Part shown: positions 31,966-40,407 of the stretch, in pieces
Numbering within the stretch: position 1 is the first letter of the stretch
Layout: each line of letters opens with the position of its first letter
DNA from: Clostridium sp. CAG:557
GTDB taxonomy: Bacteria; Bacillota; Clostridia; Oscillospirales; Acutalibacteraceae
Direction of reading: 5' to 3'
Assembly (NCBI GenBank): GCA_000435275.1
Contig: FR883868.1
Span: forward strand, 1 to 64,000
DNA length: 64,000 bases
The notes under the pieces: generated by a model
The model's input: only the letters and a program-made list of their open reading frames with translations
Told to the model about the DNA's origin: nothing
The model's database searches: none
Made by a program: the position numbers and the translations under genes

Positions 31966-34900
31966 TTATTCTTTAATTACTACATTTCTGTCGCCTATTT
32001 TATTCTTTAACTCTCCAATAAGAACATCGTTTTTTGAAACCCACAATTTTCTCGGAGCTAAAATTAGTCTTTTTTCATCTTCCAAAAAAATATATACTGG
32101 TGTATTACCCTCAAATATACTTAAAAGCAGCAAAGCTCTTTCATATTCAAAACAGTTTTCATTTTTTACCTTTATATAAAGGCCTGGATTTTTGACTGGT
32201 TTAGCCAATTTTTTATCTATTTTTGAATCACACATATTTGGTGGCGATATTATTTCTTCACATATCAATTTAGGTTCTTCATCTTCTCGAACGCTTACTC
32301 TTGCATGAATCTCTACAATGTTGCCTCTCATCAACAAAAAAGAATTTTTTTCCAAAACTGAATTAAACACCATCATCTCCATCGCGCCATACATATCTTC
32401 TATGTTCACATATGCAAAAGTATTATTATTTTTAGAGGTTTTTAGTTTTACATCCGATATTATCGCTAAAATTTTTACTCTGTCACTATCTTTAAACTTA
32501 GGAAATTCTTCTTTTGAAACTGATACTATATCTCCAATTTTAGCATAATTGTTACTCGTTACCAATTTTGAAAACTCTTTTAACGGGTGTCCTGACAAAT
32601 ATAAACCGGTTATTTCTTTTTCCATCTTCAGAAGTTCTTCTTGCGGAAACTCCTCTAAATTAGGAACTTCAATAGATATTTCCTTGTCACTTTGCATTGT
32701 ATCAAAAAAGCCAATTTGGCCCTCCAAATTATTTTTTCTTTCTGTATGCAAACTTTCAAATATGTTATCAAGCACTTTCAGCATTTGGCGCCGATTTGCT
32801 CCCATATTGTCAAAAGCTCCGCCTTTAATTAAATTTTCAACTGCTATTTTTTTTATATCTTTACTATACATTCTTTTACAAAAATCGTACAATGATTTAA
32901 ACTTTCCATTTTCGCGCTCTTTTAAAATCTTTTCCAGTGGCGCCCTTCCTAAGCTTTTTATTGCCAAAAGTCCAAAGCGTATGTCATTTCCAGAAACCGT
33001 AAAAATATCTTCACTTTCGTTTATGCTCGGCGGCAAAACTTCTATTTTTAAATTTTTGCACTCTTCAATATACTCAACAACTTTATTAATATTGTCAAGC
33101 ACACTAGTTATGAGCGAGGCCATATACTCTTTTGGATATTTACACTTTAAATATGCAGTTTGATACGATATTACTGCATACGCTGCAGCATGAGATTTAT
33201 TGAATGCATATGAGGCAAAACTTTCCATTTCAGAATATATGCTCGATGCAACTTCCTCACTTATACCTCTGCGTATGCAACCGTCAACCTCAACTTTTCC
33301 AGATGCATCAACTAAACCGTGTATAAAAATTTGATGCTCTCGTTCCATAACATCTTTTTTCTTTTTAGACATAGCTCTACGAACGATATCGGCTCTTCCA
33401 AGCGAGAAACCTGCTAACTTTCTAAAAATTTGCATAACTTGTTCCTGATATACTATGCATCCGTAAGTCACATCGAGTATGTCCGACAAAAGTGGATGTT
33501 TATATTTTATTTTTTCAGGATGATGTCGATTTTCTATATACTGCGGAATTGAACTCATTGGACCTGGTCTATACAGCGAAATGACTGCTATCAGATCCTC
33601 TATACTATCTGGTTTGAGCTGCATTAATACGTTTTTCATTCCAACAGATTCATACTGAAAAACTCCCTGCGTTAAACCTTTTGACATCATAGTAAAGACT
33701 TCATTATCATACAAGTCAATGTTTTCTATCTTAAAGTCTGGTTCCACTTTATTTATCATTTTCTCAGTATCTTTTATAACTGTGAGCGTTCGCAATCCCA
33801 AAAAATCCATCTTTAAAAGACCCAATTCTTCAAGTGTGGTCATCGTAAACTGCGTAACAATTGCTTCATCATTTTTTGCAAGTGGCACGTACTCACTTAC
33901 AGGCTTTTCCGTAATTACTACTCCAGCCGCATGTGTTGAGGCGTGACGTGGCATTCCTTCCAGCTTTTTCGCCATATCTATGAGTTCTTTTAATTTCGGA
34001 TTTTCTTCATATTTTTTCTTTAAATCTACCGAATTTGACATTGCCTTTTCAATAGTCATGCCTAATTCCATAGGAATTAATTTTGCAACCGAATCCACTT
34101 CCGCATAAGGAATCGCTAATGCTCGTCCAACATCACGAATTGCACCCCTTGCTGCCATTGTTCCAAAAGTTATAATCTGTGCAACGTGGTCTGCCCCATA
34201 TTTTCTTATAACGTAATCTATAACTTCCTGCCGGCGAACATAACAAAAATCTATGTCAAAATCTGGCATACTAACCCGTTCTGGGTTTAAAAATCTTTCA
34301 AACAGCAAATTATATTTTATCGGATCAATTCCGGTTATACCTATGCAATACGCCGCCAAACTTCCTGCACCTGAACCTCTTCCTGGCCCAACAGCTATAT
34401 CTACACTTTTTGCATACCTCACAAAATCATGCACTATGAGATAATAATCCACATACCCCATTTTTTTAATAGTTGAAAGTTCATATTCTAACCTGTCTAC
34501 AAGAGTTTTAGCCGGATTTTTTCCATAATTTTTATATAATCCGTTATAGCACTGTTCTTTAAAGTACTCATAATGATCTTGATTGTTAGGAACATCAAAA
34601 TGAGGCAATTTAGTTTTTCCAAATTCAAATTCAACATTACACATCTCTGCTATTTTTGCAGTATTTTCTATTGCACCTTCGAAATTATCAAACAACGCAC
34701 GCATTTCTTTTTCCGACTTTATATAAACCTGGTCTGTTCCAAAATCCATTTTGTCATCGTCTTCGATTGTATGGTTAGTTTGTATGCAAAGCAGCACCTC
34801 GTGCATACGGCTGTCTTCTTGCGTTATGTAGTGACAGTCGTTCGTTGCTACCATTGGGATGCCTGTTTCTTTTGATAACCTTGACAGCATCGGCAAAATT

Positions 34901-35454
34901 CTTATTTCTTCTGCAATTCCATGGTTTTGTAATTCAATATAAAAATTATTTTTGCCAAAAATATCTTGATAATTTAATGCAATTTCTTTAGCAGCCTCAT
35001 AGTCATTTCTATTGAGTGCTCGCGGAATTGCTCCCGCCAAGCATGCCGATAAAGCCATCAGCCCTTCACTATGCTGACGTAATAAGTCTTCATCTATGCG
35101 CGGTTTATTATAAAAACCCTCTATAAATGACTTTGAAACCATTTTTATTAAGTTTTGATATCCGATGTTATTTTTACACAACAAAACCAAATGATAAATT
35201 TCAGAATCGTACTCCCTAACTTTGTCAAATCGACTTCTTTTGGCAACATAAACTTCGCACCCTATAATTGGTTTTACACCCTCGCTCTTGGCTGTTTTAT
35301 AAAATTCCATCACACCGTACATACTTCCATGGTCAGTGATTGCTATTGCCGATTGATTTAATTTTTTTGCCCTTTTTATCATATCTTTAATTCTGCACGC
35401 CCCATCAAGCAGGCTGTATTCACTATGGACGTGCAAATGTACAAAATTACTCAT
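31966..35454 (-). CDS. dnaE: DNA polymerase III alpha subunit DnaE
   Basis: Replicative C-family polymerase, 1162 aa. The N-terminal PHP domain begins FVHLHVHSEYSLLDG and keeps its histidines (ITDHGSMYG). The palm shows GPGRGSGAGSLAAYC and the catalytic PDFDIDFCYVRR near residues 395-406. The C-terminal OB domain (about 985-1065) and tail follow. In Firmicutes with PolC, DnaE-type enzymes extend primers on the lagging strand; PolC is not in this window. It is divergent from the Fur-family gene and upstream of pfkA. Confidence 0.96.
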   Translation of the reverse strand: MSNFVHLHVHSEYSLLDGACRIKDMIKRAKKLNQSAIAITDHGSMYGVMEFYKTAKSEGVKPIIGCEVYVAKRSRFDKVREYDSEIYHLVLLCKNNIGYQNLIKMVSKSFIEGFYNKPRIDEDLLRQHSEGLMALSACLAGAIPRALNRNDYEAAKEIALNYQDIFGKNNFYIELQNHGIAEEIRILPMLSRLSKETGIPMVATNDCHYITQEDSRMHEVLLCIQTNHTIEDDDKMDFGTDQVYIKSEKEMRALFDNFEGAIENTAKIAEMCNVEFEFGKTKLPHFDVPNNQDHYEYFKEQCYNGLYKNYGKNPAKTLVDRLEYELSTIKKMGYVDYYLIVHDFVRYAKSVDIAVGPGRGSGAGSLAAYCIGITGIDPIKYNLLFERFLNPERVSMPDFDIDFCYVRRQEVIDYVIRKYGADHVAQIITFGTMAARGAIRDVGRALAIPYAEVDSVAKLIPMELGMTIEKAMSNSVDLKKKYEENPKLKELIDMAKKLEGMPRHASTHAAGVVITEKPVSEYVPLAKNDEAIVTQFTMTTLEELGLLKMDFLGLRTLTVIKDTEKMINKVEPDFKIENIDLYDNEVFTMMSKGLTQGVFQYESVGMKNVLMQLKPDSIEDLIAVISLYRPGPMSSIPQYIENRHHPEKIKYKHPLLSDILDVTYGCIVYQEQVMQIFRKLAGFSLGRADIVRRAMSKKKKDVMEREHQIFIHGLVDASGKVEVDGCIRRGISEEVASSIYSEMESFASYAFNKSHAAAYAVISYQTAYLKCKYPKEYMASLITSVLDNINKVVEYIEECKNLKIEVLPPSINESEDIFTVSGNDIRFGLLAIKSLGRAPLEKILKERENGKFKSLYDFCKRMYSKDIKKIAVENLIKGGAFDNMGANRRQMLKVLDNIFESLHTERKNNLEGQIGFFDTMQSDKEISIEVPNLEEFPQEELLKMEKEITGLYLSGHPLKEFSKLVTSNNYAKIGDIVSVSKEEFPKFKDSDRVKILAIISDVKLKTSKNNNTFAYVNIEDMYGAMEMMVFNSVLEKNSFLLMRGNIVEIHARVSVREDEEPKLICEEIISPPNMCDSKIDKKLAKPVKNPGLYIKVKNENCFEYERALLLLSIFEGNTPVYIFLEDEKRLILAPRKLWVSKNDVLIGELKNKIGDRNVVIKE

Positions 35455-35554
35455 ATAATTAATTTCCTCACAAAAATTTTCTTTTTATATTATACAACTT
35501 TTTTGTCGTAAAAAAAAGTAATTACAGATTTCAGGTATATTTGTTAAATTTAAA

Positions 35555-35583
35555 TTGACAGTGTACATTTATTTTGATATCAT
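35555..35583 (+). promoter_or_regulatory. Promoter of the Fur-family regulator and metal transporter
   Basis: TTGACA (35555-35560) and TATCAT (35578-35583) are 17 bp apart. The Fur-type box at 35593-35607 covers the predicted start of transcription. Confidence 0.7.
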
Positions 35584-35592
35584 TATTTTTAT

Positions 35593-35607
35593 TGAAAATC
35601 ATTCTCA
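35593..35607 (+). promoter_or_regulatory. Fur-family 7-1-7 operator
   Basis: TGAAAATCATTCTCA matches the Fur-type inverted repeat TGATAATNATTATCA at 13 of 14 defined positions apart from two substitutions, with half sites TGAAAAT and ATTCTCA around one central base. It sits just downstream of the -10 of the regulator's own promoter, which predicts metal-dependent autorepression. Confidence 0.65.
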
Positions 35608-35629
35608 TTAAGCAAAAGGATGTGAAATT

Positions 35630-36037
35630 TTGCAAGAATCTCGACATACTCGGCAACAAAAACTCATTTTAAATTGTTTAAAACAAAACTCTTCTAAGCA
35701 CTTAACTATTCCAGAAATTGAAAGTCTGCTCAATCAAACTCCTAACTCTGTCGGAACCGCAACTATATACCGACATCTTAGCAAATTGCTACAGATGAAT
35801 ATAGTTAGAAAATTTAAACTAGATGGGCAAAACAGTGCATGCTATCAATATGTGGAAAACCACGATGTCTGTTGTGAACATTTTCACTTGATTTGCTCTA
35901 AATGTTCTAGGACCATTCACTTTCAAAGTGACAAATTAATTAAAATATTTGCTGAAATTAACAAAAACAACCCATTTAAAATTGACTTTCCTAAAACTAT
36001 TTTTTACGGAATTTGTGATAAATGTCTAACTGAATAA
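35630..36037 (+). CDS. Fur-family metal-responsive regulator (Zur-like by context)
   Basis: Dimeric winged-helix repressor, 135 aa. The DNA-binding half includes TRQQKLILNCLKQNSSKHLTIPEI and TATIYRHLSKLLQMNIVRKF. The C-terminal half has HFHLICSKCSRTIHF and GICDKCL, the two CxxC pairs of the structural zinc site. The start is TTG 35630, 9 nt after AAAGGA. The gene is followed by a znuACB-like transporter and preceded by a Fur-type box, so a zinc (Zur) or manganese role is inferred. The sequence alone does not separate Fur, Zur and PerR. Confidence 0.88.
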   Translation: MQESRHTRQQKLILNCLKQNSSKHLTIPEIESLLNQTPNSVGTATIYRHLSKLLQMNIVRKFKLDGQNSACYQYVENHDVCCEHFHLICSKCSRTIHFQSDKLIKIFAEINKNNPFKIDFPKTIFYGICDKCLTE

Positions 36038-36073
36038 TCTATATCAACATAATTTTGAAAGGCGCTGAATCTT

Positions 36074-37048
36074 TTGACTTGTTTATTTAAAAAATTTTTA
36101 AATTTTATGACTGTTGCACTGGTTGGTCCATTTTTTATTTTAAATCTTCCGGGTTGCACAAGCAGCAAATCTGAAACTTCTAAAAGCGAAAAAATTACTG
36201 TCATTGCGACTCTATTTCCACAATATGACTTTGCTAAACAAATTGCTGGTGACAAAGCCGAGGTTTCCCTACTTTTGCCACCAGGTACAGAAAGTCACAC
36301 TTATGACCCAACTCCTGCTGATATTTTAAAAGTCTCCAATTCGGACATCTTCCTTTATACCGGCAAAGAAATGGAACCGTGGGCTGATAAAATAATTAAT
36401 AGTGTAAAAAATAAAAATCTAATTGTTGGAAACGTTTCAACCGAAATCGATTTAATGAAACTTGAGCATCATCACCACGATGACGAACAGGACCATGAAA
36501 AAGCTAGCCATCATGAACATAATTTCGACCCACATATTTGGCTTGACCCTACTTTAGCGGCAAAAATGGTCGATAACATCACTCTAATTTTTTGCCAAAA
36601 AGATCCTCAAAACAGTGATTACTATAAAGGTAATGCAGAAATTTATAAAAATAAACTTCACGAACTAGATGAAAACTTCAAAAATATGATAAATTCATCT
36701 AAACGAAAATCTATCGTATTCGCCGGTCGCTTTGCTCATTTATATTTTATAAATCATTATGGACTTGAATATATTGCGGCTTTTGACGGTTGCTCTACCG
36801 AAGCTGAGCCAAGTGTTAAAAAAATTTCTAAAATTATCGACTTTATCTACAAAAATAACATCCCAGCCATATATTATGAAGAAATTTCTGAACCTAAAGT
36901 TGCTAATTCCATTGCAGAACAAACTGGTACAAAAACTTTAAAATTTAGCACACTACATAATGTTACTAAAGAACAATTGGAGAGCAACATAACTTACATC
37001 GATTTAATGCAAGAAAATCTTGAAAATTTAAGGCAGGGATTAAACTAA
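36074..37048 (+). CDS. znuA: Zinc/manganese ABC transporter substrate-binding lipoprotein (ZnuA-like)
   Basis: Cluster A-I metal-binding lipoprotein, 324 aa from TTG 36074. The signal sequence ends in lipobox LPGC with Cys28. The first ligand histidine is in GTESHTYDPTP (about His75). A histidine/aspartate-rich loop at about 132-149 (LEHHHHDDEQDHEKASHHEH) is typical of zinc-specific members. It is followed by FDPHIWLDP with a second ligand, then a third in AGRFAHLYF and an acidic ligand in FDGCSTEAEPS. It sits in a regulator-A-C-B order. Confidence 0.9.
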   Translation: MTCLFKKFLNFMTVALVGPFFILNLPGCTSSKSETSKSEKITVIATLFPQYDFAKQIAGDKAEVSLLLPPGTESHTYDPTPADILKVSNSDIFLYTGKEMEPWADKIINSVKNKNLIVGNVSTEIDLMKLEHHHHDDEQDHEKASHHEHNFDPHIWLDPTLAAKMVDNITLIFCQKDPQNSDYYKGNAEIYKNKLHELDENFKNMINSSKRKSIVFAGRFAHLYFINHYGLEYIAAFDGCSTEAEPSVKKISKIIDFIYKNNIPAIYYEEISEPKVANSIAEQTGTKTLKFSTLHNVTKEQLESNITYIDLMQENLENLRQGLN

Positions 37049-37051
37049 ATT

Positions 37052-37762
37052 ATGAGCATCATTGACATTAATCACTTAAACGTTTCTTATCGAATTGGGT
37101 ATAAAACTATTTTCGTTTTGAAAAATATTAATCTAAGTGTGAACTCTGGAGATTACCTTTGCATTCTTGGCAATAATGGCTCTGGAAAAAGTACTTTGAT
37201 TAAAACTATTCTTGGGTTAAATCCAATTTCTAGTGGCGAAATAAAAATTAATTGCCCAAAAAGTGACATCTCTTATTTGCCTCAAGCAAGTGGGCTTTCT
37301 TCTAATTTTCCTGCAACTGTTGAAGAAGTTGTTCTTTCTGGGACGCAAAGTACGCACAACAAATTTAAGCTGCCATTTTATAGCAAAGAAAATAAAATTC
37401 AAGCCGAAATTGCTATGGAAAAGGCTAAAATAATCACTTTTTCTAAAAGACGGTTCGGTGAGCTTTCCGGTGGCCAAAAGCAACGTGTTCTTTTTGCACG
37501 ATCTATTGTTAAAAATCCTAAAATTTTAATCTTGGACGAACCCTGCACCGGCCTTGACCACGACACTTCTGAAAACTTTTATGAACTGTTAAGTAAGGTA
37601 AATGCTCAAGATAAAACTACTATCATTATGGTTTCTCATGACTTATCCGCAGTAAAAAAGTTCGCTTCTAAAGTCGTTATTTTAAGCGGAGAGCTTAAAT
37701 TTTGTGGTTCTGTCGCGGAGTGGGAAAAATATCATTTTTGTGCTTGTGGTGGTAATTTATGA
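37052..37762 (+). CDS. znuC: Zinc/manganese ABC transporter ATPase (ZnuC-like)
   Basis: Cytoplasmic ATPase for the ZnuA-ZnuB importer. Walker A is GNNGSGKST near residues 40-48. The Q-loop is SYLPQASG, the signature is LSGGQKQRVLFARS, Walker B is ILILDEPCTGLD, and the H-loop is VSHDLSA. The 236-aa length is normal. It starts 3 bp after znuA and overlaps znuB by 4 bp (ATGA), which indicates translational coupling. Confidence 0.93.
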   Translation: MSIIDINHLNVSYRIGYKTIFVLKNINLSVNSGDYLCILGNNGSGKSTLIKTILGLNPISSGEIKINCPKSDISYLPQASGLSSNFPATVEEVVLSGTQSTHNKFKLPFYSKENKIQAEIAMEKAKIITFSKRRFGELSGGQKQRVLFARSIVKNPKILILDEPCTGLDHDTSENFYELLSKVNAQDKTTIIMVSHDLSAVKKFASKVVILSGELKFCGSVAEWEKYHFCACGGNL

Positions 37763-38598
37763 ATTTAAATGAACTTATTAATGTACTTTCTTATCCATTT
37801 ATGACTCGCGCTATCATTGTTGGCATTTTAGTTTCTCTTTGCGCGTCATTATTAGGTGTTATACTCGTTTTAAAGCGCTATTCTCTCATCGGCCATGGCT
37901 TATCGGACGTTGGGTTTGCTTCGCTTTCTTTAGCTATGGCTATTGGAATTTCTCCAGTTTACATCGCCACTCCAATTGTCATTATTGCGTCCTTTGTCAT
38001 TATGTATGTCAGTCAAAATAAAAAAATAAATGGGGATATTGCTATTGGGATTTTTTCTACAAGTGCATTGTCTTTTGGTGTAATTATTACAGCTTTTTCA
38101 AAAGGCTTTAACATGGATGTTTACAGTTATATGTTCGGAAGCATTCTCGCTATGAGTAAAAATGACGTCGCTATGAGTATTATTTTGTCAATTATTGTAA
38201 TCTCAATATTCATTATTTTCTATAACAGACTATTTTTAATTACCTCTGATGAGGACTTTGCCAAAGCTATCGGCATTAACATTACTTTTTATCAGTTTTT
38301 AATCTCTTTTCTTACCGCGATTACAATAGTTATCGGCATGAGAATGATGGGTACGCTTTTAATTTCTAGTCTTATAATTTTTCCGGCTTTTATTGCAAAA
38401 AAATTTGTAAGAAGTTTTAAATATCTCGTAATTTTATCTGCATTTTTCTCGATCTTCTGTTTTATTTTTGGAATTCTGATTTCGTTTCTATTTAATCTTC
38501 CAACCGGCGCCGGAATCGTTCTTGTTAATGTCGTCACTTTGATTTTCAGCTCTGTTATAAATGCTATCTTTGGTAGGTTGAATCTAGGTTCTAAGTGA
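37759..38598 (+). CDS. znuB: Zinc/manganese ABC transporter permease (ZnuB-like)
   Basis: Membrane permease of the metal ABC-3 family, 279 aa, with about eight hydrophobic helices. Diagnostic stretches are FMTRAIIVGILVSLCASLLGV at the N-terminus, RYSLIGHGLSDVGFASL (the ATPase-coupling region, about 36-52), and IGMRMMGTLLISSLIIFPA. The start overlaps the znuC stop by 4 bp. It ends the metal-uptake operon. Confidence 0.93.
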   Translation: MNLNELINVLSYPFMTRAIIVGILVSLCASLLGVILVLKRYSLIGHGLSDVGFASLSLAMAIGISPVYIATPIVIIASFVIMYVSQNKKINGDIAIGIFSTSALSFGVIITAFSKGFNMDVYSYMFGSILAMSKNDVAMSIILSIIVISIFIIFYNRLFLITSDEDFAKAIGINITFYQFLISFLTAITIVIGMRMMGTLLISSLIIFPAFIAKKFVRSFKYLVILSAFFSIFCFIFGILISFLFNLPTGAGIVLVNVVTLIFSSVINAIFGRLNLGSK

Positions 38599-38612
38599 TT
38601 TGTTTATTTTGA

Positions 38613-38641
38613 TTGAAAATATTTAATTTTTATGTTATAAT
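38613..38641 (+). promoter_or_regulatory. Promoter of fakA-recG
   Basis: TTGAAA (38613-38618) and TATAAT (38636-38641) are 17 bp apart, about 80 bp upstream of the fakA start. Confidence 0.7.
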
Positions 38642-38721
38642 TAACTTTGTAATGTGTGTTGCGTTTGTAGCATTACTAATTTTACTTTTTTTAGGTACTC
38701 ATACATAAAGGAGAGTTTGTT

Positions 38722-40383
38722 TTGATTAATGGAAATTGCCTTTTAAATGCTATAATTTCTGGCTCAAACAATATTGCTAAAAATAAAGATCTAGTTGATA
38801 AGCTTAATATTTTTCCTGTTCCGGATGGAGATACCGGTACTAATATGTCTATGACGATGGCTTCTGCTGTTGCTGAATTGCAAAAAGCTGAATCGGATTT
38901 ACCTATTGGAAAAGTAGCTTCTATTGCTGCTTCAGCTCTCTTACGCGGCGCCAGAGGCAACTCAGGTACTATTCTTTCACTTTTGTTTCGTGGCCTTTCA
39001 AAAGGTCTTTGTGACCTTGAAAATGCTACCGGACGTGATTTAGTTAACGCACTTTCTCTCGGTGTCGATGCAGCTTACAAGGCTGTTATGAAACCTGCTG
39101 AGGGAACTATGCTGACCGTTGCCAGAGTCGCTTATGAAACCGGAAAAATTGCATCAAACATAAGTGATGATGCTGTTTACGTTTGGGAAGGAATCTGCAA
39201 AGGTGCCAGCGAAGCTCTTGCTACTACGCCGGAACTTTTGCCTGTTTTAAAAAAAGCTGGTGTTGTCGATGCTGGCGGCAAGGGGGTTTGCTTAATTTTT
39301 GAGGGAATGATGTCTGTGTTTAGAGATGGAACCATTATCGAAAACAATAATTCACCTGAAAGCACTGCTTCTGAAATTTTTGACAACGAATTTAACTCGG
39401 TAATAAGCAAATTTGATGAGGAAATTAATTTTACTTATTGTACAGAATTTATTGTTGGTCGCGATAAGAATATTCTAACCCCACCAGAAAATTTACGCGC
39501 TTATTTAGAAACTATCGGAGATTGCGTCGTTGTCGTTGACGATGAAGAAATTATCAAAGTTCATGTCCACACTGATAACCCCGGGCTGGCGCTACAGGAA
39601 GCTCTTAATTTCGGCCAACTTTTAAAAGTTAAAGTGGAAAATATGCGCGAACAAAATAAAACTGCTAAAGGTGAACAAATTGCTTCTAAGAAAACCAAAT
39701 TAGAACCTGTCGAGCCCATTGAAGAAATCGGATTTGTTGCTGTTGCAGCCGGCGAAGGCATTAAAACTCTATTTAACGATTTGGGTAGCTTAAATGTTGT
39801 TGGTGGCGGCCAAACAATGAATCCTAGTGTTGAAAATATTTTGGAGGCTGTTTTGGCCACTCCGGCTAAAAACGTTTTCGTACTGCCAAATAATAAAAAT
39901 ATTATTCTTGCTGCCGAACAAGCTATTCCTTTGGCAACGGATAGAAAAATTATCGTTTTGCCAACACGAACCATACCTCAAGGACTGGCTGCTATGTTGG
40001 CTTTCAATCCTGATTTTGGTGTGATGGAAAATTTCAAATTAATGGATGAAGCTATCTCTCATGTAAAGTCTGGGCAGATTACTTTTGCTGCTAGAGACTC
40101 TGAATACGGTGGATTTAAAATAAAGAAAAATGATATTTTAGCTTTTTCAAGCGGAAAATTAATTCACAAAGCAAAAGACCCTGTTAAATCTGTCGTTAAG
40201 CTGATAAATTCACTGGTTGACAAAAACACCGCTTTTATAACCATTATTTACGGGCATGAAATCACTGAAGAACAAGCTGATTTTGCATTCAAACAAATTC
40301 AATCAAAAGTCGGTTCTCACGTCGATATAACCTTAATAAATGGCCAACAACCGCTTGATTATTTTATCGTGTCTGTAGAATAA
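38722..40383 (+). CDS. fakA: Fatty acid kinase catalytic subunit FakA (DAK2 domain)
   Basis: Phosphorylates fatty acids carried by FakB proteins, feeding phospholipid synthesis. The N-terminal DAK2 kinase domain (about 1-200) contains FPVPDGDTGTNMSMTM and LLRGARGNSGTILSLLF. A middle region and a C-terminal DegV-like domain (about 320-553) follow. The start is TTG 38722 behind AAAGGAGAG. The DegV-family FakB candidate is encoded at 56247. The order fakA-recG is conserved; the asp23 (yloU) gene usually upstream is missing here. Confidence 0.92.
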   Translation: MINGNCLLNAIISGSNNIAKNKDLVDKLNIFPVPDGDTGTNMSMTMASAVAELQKAESDLPIGKVASIAASALLRGARGNSGTILSLLFRGLSKGLCDLENATGRDLVNALSLGVDAAYKAVMKPAEGTMLTVARVAYETGKIASNISDDAVYVWEGICKGASEALATTPELLPVLKKAGVVDAGGKGVCLIFEGMMSVFRDGTIIENNNSPESTASEIFDNEFNSVISKFDEEINFTYCTEFIVGRDKNILTPPENLRAYLETIGDCVVVVDDEEIIKVHVHTDNPGLALQEALNFGQLLKVKVENMREQNKTAKGEQIASKKTKLEPVEPIEEIGFVAVAAGEGIKTLFNDLGSLNVVGGGQTMNPSVENILEAVLATPAKNVFVLPNNKNIILAAEQAIPLATDRKIIVLPTRTIPQGLAAMLAFNPDFGVMENFKLMDEAISHVKSGQITFAARDSEYGGFKIKKNDILAFSSGKLIHKAKDPVKSVVKLINSLVDKNTAFITIIYGHEITEEQADFAFKQIQSKVGSHVDITLINGQQPLDYFIVSVE

Positions 40384-40407
40384 ATTCCCCCTGGAGGTGC
40401 CGCAATT

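Noticed and set aside
32549..33163. Plus-strand open frame of 204 codons inside dnaE
   Set aside because: It is antisense to a clearly conserved part of dnaE; composition and frame indicate a shadow ORF.
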